From Acidobacteriota bacterium (GTDB taxonomy: Bacteria; Acidobacteriota; Vicinamibacteria; Vicinamibacterales; UBA2999), in NCBI GenBank assembly GCA_016192845.1, contig JACPTI010000066.1, forward strand, positions 7,346 through 63,628: a DNA stretch of 56,283 nt. The letters run 5' to 3'. Positions 9,189 through 18,831 of the stretch are shown piece by piece. A program made the translations under genes and the position numbers. Every line of letters begins with the position of its first letter. Position 1 is the first letter of the stretch. The notes beneath the pieces were generated by a model. That model had not been told where the DNA came from. It did no database searches and worked only from the letters and a program-made list of their open reading frames with translations.

Positions 9189-10595
9189 GTGTCTGATCGC
9201 CACATCCTTTCTCCACCGAAAGTCGAACGCGCCGCGCTCGTCGGGCTCGTCACAGGCGCCGCCCGCCGCAGGGGCGGTCCGCCTGAGCGGACCGCCCAGC
9301 CAGCACTCATTAGCGGGGTCCCCACCGCGCGCGCCTGCGCGGTGGGGTGCCCTAGGCGGGTCGCGCAGCGACCCGCAGCGGATCACTCGCTCGACGAGCT
9401 GGCCGGCCTGGCCGACGCCGCCGGCGCGCACGTCGTGCTCCGGGTTCTGCAGGAGCGTCCGAAACCGGATCCGGCCACGTTCATCGGGAGCGGCAAGGTG
9501 ACGGCGCTTGCCACCGCCTGCGCCGAAGCGGGCGTCGATGTCGTGATCTTCGACAACGAGCTGACGCCCGCGCAGCTGCGGCAGCTCGAGGAGCGGCTCG
9601 GCCGGAAGGTCGTCGACCGCACGCAGCTCATCCTCGACATCTTCGCGCGCCGTGCGCGCACGCGTGAAGGAAGGTGGCAGGTCGAGCTGGCGCAGCTCCG
9701 GTATCTGCTGCCCCGGCTCGTCGGCGCGGGCCCGGCCCTCTCCCGTCTGGGCGGCGGCATCGGCACCCGGGGCCCCGGCGAGACGAAGCTCGAGACCGAT
9801 CGGCGCCGCATCCGCACGCGGACCCAGTCGATTCAGCGCGAAATCGACCACGTCCGGCAGCGCCGCGCCCAACTCCGGGAGCGGCGGCAGAAGCAGTCGG
9901 TGCCCACGGTGGCGCTCGTCGGCTATACCAACGCCGGCAAGACGACGCTTTTCAACCGGCTGACCGACGAACACGCGGTGACCTCGGACGCGCTGTTCGT
10001 GACGCTCGATCCGCTCCTGCGCCGGGTCCGGCTGCCCGACCGCCGGGAGCTGCTCATTTCTGACACCGTCGGCTTCATCGATCGGCTGCCGCATGCGCTG
10101 GTGGCGGCGTTTCGTGCCACCCTCGAAGAGGTCGCGGAAGCGAACCTGGCGCTGCACGTCATCGACGCGGGGGCGCCCGAGCGCGAGCGTCACGTCGCCG
10201 CGGTCCGGCGCGTGCTCGAGGAGGTGGGCGCGGCGGAGGTGCCGGTACTCGACGTCTACAACAAGGTGGATACGATCACCGCGGACGAGCGCCGGCGGAT
10301 CGCCGAGCGCGATCCGGCGGCGGCGTTGATCTCGGCGCGGACCGGCGAGGGCGTCGACGAACTGGCACAGATGGTCGCCTCCCGGCTGGCGCTCGACACG
10401 CGCCGGATCACCATCGCTTTCGACAGCGACAACGCCTTCGACCGCGAGCAGATCGCGCGGCTCTACCGGGTGGCGCGCGTGGTGAGCCACGTCGCCAGGA
10501 ACGGGCGCGTGGTCATCGAAGCCGACGTGCCCCGCCGGTACATCGCGCGGCTGACGACTCCGGCGCAGGCGGAGGAGGGCGTCGATGCGCGGTAG
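9189..10595 (+). CDS. hflX: GTPase HflX with an inserted palindromic element near the N-terminus
   Basis: A 468-residue ribosome-associated GTPase of the HflX family, which binds the 50S subunit and rescues or splits stalled ribosomes. The HflX-specific glycine segment SRLGGGIGTRGPGE comes before the coiled region and the G domain, which has GYTNAGKTT (P-loop, about 244-252), DTVGFI (G3) and NKVD (G4). The start is GTG 9189 (MSDRHIL), just before the first conserved strand ERAALVGL; the frame is open further upstream but reads through repeat DNA. Residues about 23-61 are encoded by three consecutive hairpins and have no counterpart in HflX. The stop overlaps the next gene's start by eleven bases. 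Confidence 0.93.
   Translation: MSDRHILSPPKVERAALVGLVTGAARRRGGPPERTAQPALISGVPTARACAVGCPRRVAQRPAADHSLDELAGLADAAGAHVVLRVLQERPKPDPATFIGSGKVTALATACAEAGVDVVIFDNELTPAQLRQLEERLGRKVVDRTQLILDIFARRARTREGRWQVELAQLRYLLPRLVGAGPALSRLGGGIGTRGPGETKLETDRRRIRTRTQSIQREIDHVRQRRAQLRERRQKQSVPTVALVGYTNAGKTTLFNRLTDEHAVTSDALFVTLDPLLRRVRLPDRRELLISDTVGFIDRLPHALVAAFRATLEEVAEANLALHVIDAGAPERERHVAAVRRVLEEVGAAEVPVLDVYNKVDTITADERRRIAERDPAAALISARTGEGVDELAQMVASRLALDTRRITIAFDSDNAFDREQIARLYRVARVVSHVARNGRVVIEADVPRRYIARLTTPAQAEEGVDAR
9256..9376. repeat. In-frame palindromic element inside hflX
   Basis: Three successive perfect hairpins: gggcggtccg/cggaccgccc (9272-9281 and 9288-9297), ccccaccgcgc/gcgcggtgggg (9320-9330 and 9337-9347) and gcgggtcgc/gcgacccgc (9356-9364 and 9368-9376). 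The 11-bp middle stem is identical to the one in the glycosyltransferase at 20257-20284. The element keeps the hflX frame open and adds about 39 residues between the first strand and the DHSLDELAGLADAAGA helix. Confidence 0.85.
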
Positions 10596-11928
10596 GCGTC
10601 TGGCGGCGGCCGCAGCCGTGACGGTGCTGGCGGCGGCGTGCGCCATCAGGACGGCGCCGCCGTTGCCGACCGCGCTCAAGTACCCCGAGTTCATCTATCC
10701 GGCCGTGCCGCGGGAGCTGGCCGCCGCCCGTCAGGCCGCGCGTGTCGATGCGGGATGGCGATTCCTGCAAAATGACGATCTGCCCGGCGCCGAGCGGGAG
10801 TTCGTCGCCGCGTTGAAGAGCAGCCCCGGGCTCTATCCCGCCCGGGCCGGGAGCGCGTATGTCGCGCTGGCGCGAGAGGAGCTGACCGAGGCGCTCGCCG
10901 CCTTCGATGCCGTCGTCCAGGTGGCGCCGGCCTATGTGCCGGCGCTCGTCGGCCGCGGCCAGACGCTCCTCGCGCTGCAGCGTGAGGCCGATGCGCTGAA
11001 AGCGTTCGAGGCCGCCGTCGCTGTCGATCCGTCGCTCGCCGACGTGCACCGCCGCGTGGACGTGCTGCGCTTCCGCGGCCTGCAGGAGGTCATCGAAGCG
11101 GCGCGGGCCGCCGCCGCCGCGGGCCGCCTGGACGAGGCCGACCGTGCTTACGAGCGGGCGCTCGCTGCGTCGCCCGAGAGCGGCTTCCTGTACCGCGAAC
11201 GGGGCCAGGTGGCGCGCCGCCGGGGCGACGCAAACGCCGCCCTGACGCATTTCCGCCGGGCAGCCGACCTGGAGCCGGCCGATGCGGCCTCACTCGTGCA
11301 GATCGGCGAGCTGCTCGAAATGCGGCAGGATTTTGCGGGCGCCGACGCCGCGTATCGCCGCGCTGCGGGCGTGGAGCCGACCGCCGAGCTCGAGGCGCGG
11401 ATAGCCGCCATGGCCGAGCGCGCCCGCGAGGCGCGGCTCCCGGCGGAGTTCCGTGCGATTGAAGGAACGGCGCAGATCACGCGCGGCGACCTGGCCGCCC
11501 TCATCGGCGTCCGCCTCGAGGGAGCGGTCCGGGACGCGCCGGCGCGCGAGGTCGTCATGACCGACGTCGGCGGCCACTGGGCGGCGCCCTGGATCACCGA
11601 GGTGGCGCGGGCGGGTGTGATGGAGCCGTTCGCGAACCACACGTTCCAGCCGCGCGGCCGCGTGACGCGCGCCGATCTGGCGGGCGCCGTCAGCCGCCTC
11701 GTGGCGCTGCTGGCGGTCCGCCGCCCGGAGCTGCGGCCCCATCTGACCGCGAAGCCGCCCATCGCCGACATGCCGTCAGGACATCTGAGCTATCCGGCGG
11801 CCGCGGTAGCGGTCGCCTCGGGCGTGATGACGCTCGCCGACGGCGACCGTTTCGAGACGGCGCGGCCCGTGTCGGGCCCCGAGGCGGCGGAAGTGGTCGG
11901 TCGGGTCCGGGCGCTCGCCGCGCGTTGA
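10585..11928 (+). CDS. TPR-repeat protein with C-terminal SLH-like domains, probable lipoprotein
   Basis: A 447-residue exported protein. The start is a hydrophobic signal segment ending LAAAC at Cys19, a lipobox-like site (position -3 is Ala rather than Leu). Residues 45-290 hold several tetratricopeptide repeats (for example ALAAFDAVVQVAPAYVPALV and ALTHFRRAADLEP). Residues about 315-445 resemble S-layer-homology motifs: DVGGHWAAPWITEVARAGVM, FQPRGRVTRADLAGAVSRLV, then a second weaker SYPAAAVAVASGVM. Such domains usually bind cell-wall polymers or act as outer-membrane scaffolds. The start codon lies inside the end of hflX, so the genes are likely cotranscribed. Function unknown. Confidence 0.8.
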   Translation: MRGRRLAAAAAVTVLAAACAIRTAPPLPTALKYPEFIYPAVPRELAAARQAARVDAGWRFLQNDDLPGAEREFVAALKSSPGLYPARAGSAYVALAREELTEALAAFDAVVQVAPAYVPALVGRGQTLLALQREADALKAFEAAVAVDPSLADVHRRVDVLRFRGLQEVIEAARAAAAAGRLDEADRAYERALAASPESGFLYRERGQVARRRGDANAALTHFRRAADLEPADAASLVQIGELLEMRQDFAGADAAYRRAAGVEPTAELEARIAAMAERAREARLPAEFRAIEGTAQITRGDLAALIGVRLEGAVRDAPAREVVMTDVGGHWAAPWITEVARAGVMEPFANHTFQPRGRVTRADLAGAVSRLVALLAVRRPELRPHLTAKPPIADMPSGHLSYPAAAVAVASGVMTLADGDRFETARPVSGPEAAEVVGRVRALAAR

Positions 11929-11934
11929 TCCGCC

Positions 11935-12498
11935 GTGGGCAGCCTCACGCTGGCCAACCAGCTCACGATCCTTCGGATCATGCTGATCCCGGCGTTCGTG
12001 CTGCTGGTCGTCTACGGCTATCTTGGCTGGGCACTTGTGACGTTTCTTGTCGCCGGCACGACCGACGCGCTCGACGGCCTCATCGCGCGGCGGACCGGGC
12101 AGCGCACGACGCTCGGGGCGTGGCTCGACCCGATGGCGGACAAGCTTCTCCTGGTCACGACATTCGTGGTGCTGACACTGCCGGCTATCCCGCTCACCAA
12201 CCATATCCCGCTGTGGCTCACGGTGTTCGTGATCAGCCGAGACACGGTGATCGTCGGCGTCGTGGCGATCGTCAGCCTGGCCATCGGGCCGCGGACATTT
12301 ACGCCGTCGCTGTGGGGCAAGCTCGCCACCGCCACGTACATCCTCACCAGCCTGGTGATCATGTTCTACAACTACCGCCGCGAGCAGGCGCTCGTTGTCG
12401 ACCTCTTCGTCTGGGCCTCGCTCGCGCTGACGCTCATCTCGGGGATCGACTACTTCATCAAGCTGCGGCGGCTGATCAACGAGCCGGCTGGGAGTTGA
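11935..12498 (+). CDS. pgsA: CDP-alcohol phosphatidyltransferase (PgsA-like)
   Basis: A 187-residue integral membrane enzyme with the complete CDP-alcohol phosphotransferase signature D-x2-DG-x2-AR-x8-G-x3-D-x3-D at residues 44-69 (within TTDALDGLIARRTGQ and LGAWLDPMADK) and about five to six membrane spans. Its size and motif context fit CDP-diacylglycerol-glycerol-3-phosphate 3-phosphatidyltransferase, the committed step to phosphatidylglycerol. The start is GTG 11935, six bases after the previous stop. The exact acceptor alcohol cannot be fixed from motifs, so the gene symbol is probable only. Confidence 0.85.
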   Translation: MGSLTLANQLTILRIMLIPAFVLLVVYGYLGWALVTFLVAGTTDALDGLIARRTGQRTTLGAWLDPMADKLLLVTTFVVLTLPAIPLTNHIPLWLTVFVISRDTVIVGVVAIVSLAIGPRTFTPSLWGKLATATYILTSLVIMFYNYRREQALVVDLFVWASLALTLISGIDYFIKLRRLINEPAGS

Positions 12499-12543
12499 AC
12501 CGGAGTCGTTCGCACTTCCGGTCGTCCAGCTAGAGCCGCACGT

Positions 12544-12640
12544 GCCGTTGCGAACATCGAACGTACGAACGGCGAACGCTGAACCGAACCTCGAACACGA
12601 ACCACGAAGAAGGAATCGAGAAGCGTGAACGGCATGTGTC
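12544..12640. repeat. Degenerate heptad array (TTCGNNG type)
   Basis: On the minus strand: ttcgtgg, ttcgtg, ttcgagg, ttcgg, ttcagcg, ttcgccg, ttcgtacg, ttcgatg, an approximately seven-base period. It shares a long stretch with 8905-9006. It sits between the convergent ends of the phosphatidyltransferase and the decarboxylase genes. Nothing else is visible in 12499-12664. Confidence 0.7.
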
Positions 12641-12664
12641 GATCGCGATCGACCGGATCGCCGT

Positions 12665-13597
12665 CTAGATCGCGAGCTTCCGCTTGAAGTAGTCGACGGT
12701 TCTCAGGAGCCCTTCTTCCAGGCCGACCTTCGGCCCCCACCCGAGCAGCGTCCGTGCGCGCGTGATATCGGGACGCCGCTGCTTCGGGTCGTCGACCGGA
12801 AGCGGTTGATGGACGATGCGGCTGCGCGAGCCGACGAGGCGGATGATCGTGCGGGCGATCTCTTCGATCGTCACCTCGTGCGGGTTGCCGAGGTTCACCG
12901 GCTCGTGCGTGTCCGCCTCCATCAGCCGGAGGACGCCGTCGACCAGATCGGACACGTAGCAGAAGCTGCGCGTCTGCGTGCCGTCGCCGAAAACGGTGAC
13001 GTCCTCGTGGCGGAGCGCCTGCGTCATGAAGGCGGGAACCGCCCGGCCGTCGCCGAGACGCATCCGCGGCCCGTAGGTGTTGAAGATGCGCGCGATCCTC
13101 GTGTCGAGGCCGTGATGGCGGTGGTAGGCGAGCGTCATCGCCTCGGCGAACCGCTTCGCTTCGTCGTAGACACCGCGCGGCCCGATCGGGTTGACGTTCC
13201 CCCAGTACGTCTCCTTCTGCGGGTGCTCGAGCGGATCGCCGTACACCTCCGAGGTGGACGCCAGCACGAAGCGCGCCCGCTTCGCCAGCGCCACGCCGAG
13301 CGCGTTGTGCGTGCCGAGAGAGCCGACTTTCAGCGTCTGAATCGGCAGCTTGAGATAGTCGATCGGGCTGGCGGGGCTCGCCCAGTGAAACACGACGTCC
13401 ACGGCGCCTTCCACCCGGATGTGGCGGGTGACGTCGTGTTCGATGAACTCGAACGCGCGGCCACGCAGCTGCTCGATGTTGGCCAGGTCCCCCGTGACGA
13501 GATTATCGATCCCGATCACCGTGTGGCCGCGGTCGACGAGCGCATCCGCGAGGTGGGATCCGATGAAGCCGGCAGCGCCGGTGATGACAACTCTCAA
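12665..13597 (-). CDS. UDP-glucuronate decarboxylase (UDP-xylose synthase) type SDR
   Basis: A 310-residue extended short-chain dehydrogenase/reductase. It has GAAGFIGSH (7-15) for NAD+, Ser116 in STSEVYGDP, and the catalytic YDEAK (Tyr144, Lys148). The segments [11 protein letters not shown] and [13 protein letters not shown] are typical of UDP-glucuronate decarboxylases, which make UDP-xylose from UDP-glucuronate. The substrate could be supplied by the Ugd encoded at 20902. The start chosen is TTG at 13597, overlapping the upstream stop (TTGA); a longer ATG form from 13642 would overlap the sugar-transferase gene by 49 bases and adds no conserved sequence. Confidence 0.85.
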   Translation of the reverse strand: MRVVITGAAGFIGSHLADALVDRGHTVIGIDNLVTGDLANIEQLRGRAFEFIEHDVTRHIRVEGAVDVVFHWASPASPIDYLKLPIQTLKVGSLGTHNALGVALAKRARFVLASTSEVYGDPLEHPQKETYWGNVNPIGPRGVYDEAKRFAEAMTLAYHRHHGLDTRIARIFNTYGPRMRLGDGRAVPAFMTQALRHEDVTVFGDGTQTRSFCYVSDLVDGVLRLMEADTHEPVNLGNPHEVTIEEIARTIIRLVGSRSRIVHQPLPVDDPKQRRPDITRARTLLGWGPKVGLEEGLLRTVDYFKRKLAI

Positions 13598-15036
13598 TAC
13601 GCGATCCCGCGCTGGAACAGGCCGCGGACCAGAGTGAGCCACATGATCTTCAGGTCGAGCGCCACCGACCAGTTCTCGATGTAGTACAGGTCGTACTCGA
13701 TGCGCTTCTCGAGCGAGGTGTTGCCGCGCCAGCCGTTGACCTGCGCCCAGCCGGTGATGCCCGCCTTCACCTTGTGGCGCAGCATGTACTGCGGGATGCG
13801 GTGTTTGAACTGCTCGACGAAGTAGGGGCGCTCCGGCCTCGGGCCGACGATCGACATGTCGCCCTTGAGCACGTTCCAGAACTGCGGCAGCTCATCCAGA
13901 TCCAGCCGGCGCAGCCACCGTCCGACCGGCGTCGCGCGCGGGTCGTCGTCGCGCGCCCAGACGGGGCCGGTGGTGTCCTCGGCGCCCTCGTACATCGAGC
14001 GGAACTTGAAGACCGTAACCGCCTTGCCGTCGAGGCCCATCCGCTCCTGCCGGTAGAACACCGGACCGGGCGAGGTGAGCCTGACGAGCGCCGTGATCAG
14101 CGCGAAGGGGAGCGCGAGCACGAGGAGCGCCACGGCCGACAGCGTGACGTCGATCGCCCGCTTGATCCACGCGTTCACGCCCTGCAACGGGACGTCGTTG
14201 ACGTTGATGATCGGCAGCCCGTCGAGGTCCTCCAGCCGGGCCCGGAGGGCGATGAACTGCAGCAGGTCCGGCACCACCTTGACGTCGAGGCACTCGCGGC
14301 TCGTGATTTCGATGAGATCCAGGAGCTTGGAGTGCTCCTCCAGGGGCAGCGCCACGTACAGGTGATCGACGCGCTCGCGCTGGGCGATCTCTCCAACCTC
14401 GCCGAGCGTGCCGAGGAGCGGCAGGCCGCGGTAGCCGATGTGATCGCCGCCGGCACGGTCGTCGACGAACCCGACCACCTGGTACCCCAGCTCGCGGTGC
14501 TGCAGCATCCGATCGGCGACCATGCGCCCGAGATCGCCGGCGCCGGCGATCAGGATCCGCTTCAGGCCGATGCCGGCGCGCCACCGGCGCTCGAGGAGCT
14601 GCCGGACCGTCTCGCGCGAGCTGTACGTGAAGAAGACGCTGAGAACGAGGAAGAGCGCCCAGACGATCTGCGACACCTGATAGGCGCCGCGCGCCCGGGC
14701 TTCCTCGGACGCGTAGTACGCCTGCACATACAGGGTGCAGATGACGCCGAGGACCACCGCGACGATGCTGCCGACGAGGACGGCAAAAAAGTCGTCCACG
14801 CGCGAGCGGCCCCGGCGCAGCCGGTACACGCCCTGGAGCAGGAACGCGAGCGGTGTCAGGACCGCGATGAACGGAAGGACGTTCAGGTACTGCTCGAACG
14901 GCGGGTAGCCGTACCGGACGGGGATGAGCCCGCTCTCGAACCGGATCCCGTAGGCCAGCACGAACGCCCACATCGCCAGGACGGCGTCGGAGGTGACGTA
15001 AAAGGCGACGAGCAGGCGGTTGTAGCGTCTTACCAT
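13594..15036 (-). CDS. Polyprenyl-phosphate sugar-1-phosphate transferase (exopolysaccharide priming enzyme)
   Basis: A 480-residue membrane enzyme of the WbaP/WcaJ/PssY type. It transfers a sugar-1-phosphate from a UDP-sugar onto undecaprenyl phosphate and starts repeat-unit assembly. The N-terminal third has four to five membrane spans. A CoA-binding-like Rossmann segment follows ([29 protein letters not shown]). The C-terminal catalytic domain starts at about 285 ([15 protein letters not shown]) with the signature [40 protein letters not shown] and VGPRPERP. Start ATG 15036 overlaps the end of the broken glycosyltransferase. Glucose or galactose specificity is not determined. Confidence 0.92.
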   Translation of the reverse strand: MVRRYNRLLVAFYVTSDAVLAMWAFVLAYGIRFESGLIPVRYGYPPFEQYLNVLPFIAVLTPLAFLLQGVYRLRRGRSRVDDFFAVLVGSIVAVVLGVICTLYVQAYYASEEARARGAYQVSQIVWALFLVLSVFFTYSSRETVRQLLERRWRAGIGLKRILIAGAGDLGRMVADRMLQHRELGYQVVGFVDDRAGGDHIGYRGLPLLGTLGEVGEIAQRERVDHLYVALPLEEHSKLLDLIEITSRECLDVKVVPDLLQFIALRARLEDLDGLPIINVNDVPLQGVNAWIKRAIDVTLSAVALLVLALPFALITALVRLTSPGPVFYRQERMGLDGKAVTVFKFRSMYEGAEDTTGPVWARDDDPRATPVGRWLRRLDLDELPQFWNVLKGDMSIVGPRPERPYFVEQFKHRIPQYMLRHKVKAGITGWAQVNGWRGNTSLEKRIEYDLYYIENWSVALDLKIMWLTLVRGLFQRGIAY

Positions 15037-16116
15037 CGTGTTCCGGCGGGCGCCGCCACTGTTTCTTCGATCACCTCGCGCATGCGCTCGACGTGGCGCT
15101 CGCGCGTGAACCGCTCGGCGCTGGCGCGGACGCGCGCCCGGTCGAAGCGCAGGCGCGCCGCCCGTTCGAGCGCGGCGGCAAGCGCGTCGACCTCGGGCTC
15201 GGCGACTCCGGGGCCCCCAACGCGGGGACTTTGCGCGTCGGGGTGGAAGAGCACGCCGTTGTCGCCGTCGATCACCGTTTCGAGCGCGCCGCCCCGGGCG
15301 AGCGCCACCACGGGGCGGCCGCACGCGTGCGCCTCGACTGGCACGATACCGAAGTCTTCCTCTCCCGGCAACAGCACGGCAAGCGCGCGCCGGTACTCCT
15401 CGCGGACCGCCTCGTCGCTCAACCGGCCCAACATCTCCACGTGCGGGCCGGCGCGCGCCTCGAGCCGCCGCCGATCCGGTCCGTCGCACGAGCGCCGACA
15501 CGATCAGGAAATGGCTGCCCGGTGTGACGTCGGCGGGATGGAAGAAGACCGTGTCGACCGGCGGGTACACGATCGTCGCCACGCGATTATAGTATCGGCC
15601 GATCCGCGCGGCAACGTGCGCGGAGTTGGCGATGAACCGATCCACGCGGGCGGCGGTCGCCGCATCCCAGCGCGCCAGCCGCGCGAGCACGGGGCGGTAG
15701 AACCAGCGGCTTGCCACGTAGCCGACGCGCGGGGGGCCGAAATACGCCTCGAACTGATCCCACGCATACCGCATCGGCGAGTGGCAGTAGCACAGATGCC
15801 GCGCGCGCCCGGGCGGCACCACCGCCTTGGCGGCACAGTGGCTGGAGCTGATCACGAGGTCGTACGGGTCCAGATCGAACTGCTCGATCGCCAGCGCGAA
15901 GAGCGGCAGGTACCGCCGGTAGTACGCGTCGGCGCGGGGGAGGCGCTGAATGAACGAATGCGTGACGCGATGCCGTTCGATCGCCGGTGAGACCGAGCCG
16001 CGCCGGTGGTAGAGCGTGAAGACGTCGGCGTCGGGATAGAGCTCGCAGAGCGCCTCGAGCACCCGCTCGCCGCCGCGCATACCCGTCAGCCAGTCGTGAA
16101 TCAAGGCGACGTTCAT
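15030..16116 (-). pseudogene. Glycosyltransferase family 4, disrupted by an internal deletion/frameshift
   Basis: The N-terminal half (from ATG 16116: MNVALIHDWLTGMRGGERV) and the C-terminal half (GPDRRRLEARAGPHVEMLGR, then EEDFGIVPVEAHACGRPVVA) are clear GT4 sequence but lie in different frames. The join at about 15487 goes directly from GSHFLIVSALV to the RRLEARAGP segment. Family members have about 22 residues there, including the Tyr-Lys-Arg that contacts the donor phosphate. A deletion of roughly 65-68 bases explains both the gap and the frameshift. The first frame does not stop but runs antisensically into the next gene's region. It is probably inactive, unless this is an assembly fault. 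Confidence 0.8.
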
Positions 16117-16118
16117 CG

Positions 16119-16231
16119 GTAGAGGACAGGGACCAGGGGGCAAGGGGTTACGGGGCAGAGGGCGGAGCGCAGCGCAGCACAGCACCACACCACACCACTA
16201 ACCCCTTCCCCCTGACCTCTTGCCCCCTACT
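16119..16231. repeat. Inverted G-rich/C-rich heptad-like array
   Basis: The left arm (16119-16173) has units such as agaggac, agggacc, agggggc, aaggggt. The right arm (16198-16231) has their complements (taacccc, ttccccc, tgacctc, ttgcccc). Between them lies cagc/cacac-rich sequence. The right arm encodes the last residues (GGKRSGGRG) and stop of the glycosyltransferase at 16198. Confidence 0.75.
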
Positions 16232-17328
16232 TCCTCGTACAGTTCCCGCGTTCTGGCGACCGACCGCTCCCAGGAGAACTCGCGGGCGCGGGCGATCCCC
16301 TTTTCCCGCAGCTCGGCCCGGAGCGCCGGGCTGCTCAGCACCTGCTCGATGCCGTCGGCAATCGATTCGATGTCGTACGGATCCACCAGGACGGCGGCGT
16401 CGCCGGTGACCTCGGGCAGCGACGAGACGTTCGAGGTCACGACCGGCGTGCCGGACGCCATCGCTTCGAGCGGCGGCAGCCCGAACCCCTCGTAGAGCGA
16501 CGGAAAGCCGAAGACCGCTGCAAGCCTGTACAGGATGGCGAGCGTCTCGTCCGGCTGATAGCCGAGGAACCGCACGTGCTTGTGCAGCTTGTGGCGATGC
16601 ACGGCGCGCCGCAGCGCCGGCAGCTTCGAGATCTCGTCGCCGATGATGAGGAGCTTCAGCTGATCGAAGCCGCGATGCCGCAGCATGTCGAACGCCTCGA
16701 TCAGCCGGACAAGGTTCTTGTGCGGCTTGATGTTGCCGACGTACAGGACGAACTCGTGCTGGAGCTGGAAGCGCTCGCGGACGCGCGCAACGTCCTCCTC
16801 GGACGGCACCACGCCGAAGCGCTCGTCGATGGCGTTGTAGACGACGACGATCTTCTCCGGCGGTACGTTGAAGAAGTGGATGATGTCGCGCTTGGAGGCC
16901 TCGGAGACCGTCAGGATGCGGTGGGATCGCCGCACCGCGCTCCACATCGACGCCCGCGCGTACGCATACGCGGCGCGGTTCGGCAGGTACTGCGGAAACA
17001 TCAGGTGGATGCAGTCGTGAATCGTCACGACCGACCGGCAGGGAACCGCCGGCGGCAGCACGTAGTGCGGCGCGTGGAAGACGTCGGGGCGCTCGCGCCG
17101 CAGCACCCACGGCACGTGGATCTGCTCGCGGATGGAGTAGTTCGGCGACGGTTCGAGCACCGTGCGGAAGTTCGGCCCTAGCTGCCGGCCGATGGCGAGG
17201 TCGGCTTCGTGGCAGAGCAGGACGTACTCGCTGTCGCGGTCGATGCGGGCCAGGTACCGCAGGAGGTTACGGGTGTAGGTGCCGATGCCGAAATCGTGCA
17301 GCTTTCGCGCATCGATCGCAACGCGCAT
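16198..17328 (-). CDS. Glycosyltransferase family 4
   Basis: A 376-residue GT-B glycosyltransferase. It begins [22 protein letters not shown], has the linker [15 protein letters not shown] (donor phosphate binding Lys, about 205-219) and the family signature [22 protein letters not shown] (about 282-303), with the E-x7-E acidic pair that binds the nucleotide ribose and sugar. It probably adds a sugar to the lipid-linked repeat unit of the surface polysaccharide. A consensus TATAAT lies nine bases before the ATG. The last residues come from the heptad array. Confidence 0.9.
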   Translation of the reverse strand: MRVAIDARKLHDFGIGTYTRNLLRYLARIDRDSEYVLLCHEADLAIGRQLGPNFRTVLEPSPNYSIREQIHVPWVLRRERPDVFHAPHYVLPPAVPCRSVVTIHDCIHLMFPQYLPNRAAYAYARASMWSAVRRSHRILTVSEASKRDIIHFFNVPPEKIVVVYNAIDERFGVVPSEEDVARVRERFQLQHEFVLYVGNIKPHKNLVRLIEAFDMLRHRGFDQLKLLIIGDEISKLPALRRAVHRHKLHKHVRFLGYQPDETLAILYRLAAVFGFPSLYEGFGLPPLEAMASGTPVVTSNVSSLPEVTGDAAVLVDPYDIESIADGIEQVLSSPALRAELREKGIARAREFSWERSVARTRELYEEVGGKRSGGRG

Positions 17329-17337
17329 GTACTCCCA

Positions 17338-17343
17338 ATTATA
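17338..17343 (-). promoter_or_regulatory. Consensus -10 box close to a start codon
   Basis: A perfect TATAAT on the minus strand, with nine bases between it and the ATG at 17328. The expected transcription start would fall within a few bases of the ATG, implying a leaderless or almost leaderless mRNA for the glycosyltransferase. No clear -35 is seen. Confidence 0.5.
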
Positions 17344-17367
17344 TCGGTGCGATCGGGCTGCCGCGGG

Positions 17368-18747
17368 TCAGAATCCCGCCCACTCGAGCCGGTACTGACG
17401 CCGGAGATCGCGCATCACGCCCGGGTAGACGCCCTGCCGGCGCGCCGCTTCGGCCGCCTGCGTCAGCTCGTGTCGAACCGTATTCGCGTTCGTGCGCGTC
17501 ACGCGCAGCCACTCTTCGCAGTCGTAGGCCGACGAGATGCTGATACGGACGCCGTCGGGCTCGAACACCGCAAACCAGGCGCGGTCGCCCGCCGATGCGG
17601 CGCGGCTCACGCAGGCAGGCGCATAGCGCGTCCAGAAGGCGTCGAGCTCGCCGGCTTTGCGCGCCGCCGTCTCGATCGCCGCCCGGTACGCCTGCGTCCC
17701 CCGCTCGCGGATGGTGGCGGCATCGGACGTCCCTTCCATGACGCGATTCAGTCCCTGCAGCGGCGTCGATGTCGCCGGCGCCGTGCGGCCGCTGAGGAGC
17801 GGTGCGGCATGATCGATGGCCACCGCGAACGCGACTCCCTGGCCGCCGCGTTCGGCCACGCGCATCGAGTTGACGCCGATGACGACGCCGCGGCGATTCA
17901 CGAGCGGTCCGCCGCTGTTGCCCGGGTTGATGGCCGCATCGGTCTGAATCAGGGTGACGTCGCCCGCGCTGCGGACGGCGCTCACGATCCCCCGCGTCAC
18001 CGTGTTCGACAGCACGCCGAAGGCGGAGCCGATGGCGACCACTTCCTGTCCCGGCCGGACGTCCTTGAACGAGCCGAGTCGCAGCGTGGCCTGCTGCGGG
18101 TTGGGGTTGAAGACTTCGAGCAGCGCGAGATCGGTCCCCGCGGAGAGGCTCACCACGCGCGCCGTGTACGTGATGCTGCCGGTCTGGAGCTGCACCGCCA
18201 GGTGCCGGTCGACCACATGCGCGTTGGTGAGGACGAGGTTCGGGCGGACGAAGAACCCGGTGCCGCGCGACGCGCCCGCTCGAATCGAGACAACACCGGG
18301 AAGCGTACGGGCCACAACATCCTCGAGGGCGGCCGGCGGCGCCGGCGGCGCGTCGAGGGGTGGGGACGCCATCGGCGAACCGACCGGCGCGCCGCCCGCG
18401 AGCGCCGCCGCAGACGACACCGCGTCCCCCGGCAGTGCAGCTTCTGGCGCCACCGAGTCGGGCGTCTCGGCCTGACCGGGAGGCTGCCGGTTCGGAGGCG
18501 ACGCGTCCTGGACCGGCGCCGGCGAAGGGAGCGCGAACCGGAGTGCGAGGACGAGCGCCGCGCCAAGCACGAGCCCTGTAGCGAGGAGCAGCACGCCGCT
18601 CCTGCGCGGCGTCTCGTCGGCCGACGGCAGGTCGCCGGCCGCCTCCGGCTTCGTGCGCGTGAAGCCGCACCGGCACTGCTCGACACGCCGCGGCACGCGG
18701 CGGCCGCACGCCGGACAGTCCCAGGCGAAGCTCTCGGCAGCGCTCAT
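17368..18747 (-). CDS. Membrane-anchored trypsin-like serine protease with N-terminal zinc ribbon
   Basis: A 459-residue protein. Residues 11-28 hold CPACGRR and CRCG, a small zinc ribbon on the cytoplasmic side. A single membrane span follows (GVLLLATGLVLGAALVLALR). A Pro/Ala-rich linker leads to an S1C (DegP/HtrA-like) protease domain with the triad His in LTNAHVV, Asp in GTDLALLEV and Ser in INPGNSGGPL. No PDZ domain follows; instead there is a C-terminal region of about 150 residues with one Cys pair (PACVS, YDCEEW). It is probably periplasmic quality-control or regulated proteolysis. It sits inside the polysaccharide gene cluster, but a functional link is only suggested by position. Confidence 0.87.
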   Translation of the reverse strand: MSAAESFAWDCPACGRRVPRRVEQCRCGFTRTKPEAAGDLPSADETPRRSGVLLLATGLVLGAALVLALRFALPSPAPVQDASPPNRQPPGQAETPDSVAPEAALPGDAVSSAAALAGGAPVGSPMASPPLDAPPAPPAALEDVVARTLPGVVSIRAGASRGTGFFVRPNLVLTNAHVVDRHLAVQLQTGSITYTARVVSLSAGTDLALLEVFNPNPQQATLRLGSFKDVRPGQEVVAIGSAFGVLSNTVTRGIVSAVRSAGDVTLIQTDAAINPGNSGGPLVNRRGVVIGVNSMRVAERGGQGVAFAVAIDHAAPLLSGRTAPATSTPLQGLNRVMEGTSDAATIRERGTQAYRAAIETAARKAGELDAFWTRYAPACVSRAASAGDRAWFAVFEPDGVRISISSAYDCEEWLRVTRTNANTVRHELTQAAEAARRQGVYPGVMRDLRRQYRLEWAGF

Positions 18748-18748
18748 C

Positions 18749-18821
<73 letters not shown>

Positions 18822-18831
<10 letters not shown>

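Noticed and set aside
13598..13642. Longer N-terminus of the UDP-glucuronate decarboxylase
   Set aside because: It would overlap the sugar-transferase coding end and adds no conserved residues; TTG 13597 gives the usual TTGA coupling.
13774..15990. A 738-codon plus-strand frame
   Set aside because: It is antisense to the sugar transferase and glycosyltransferase, is Arg/Asp/Glu-rich without domains, and has no ribosome site.
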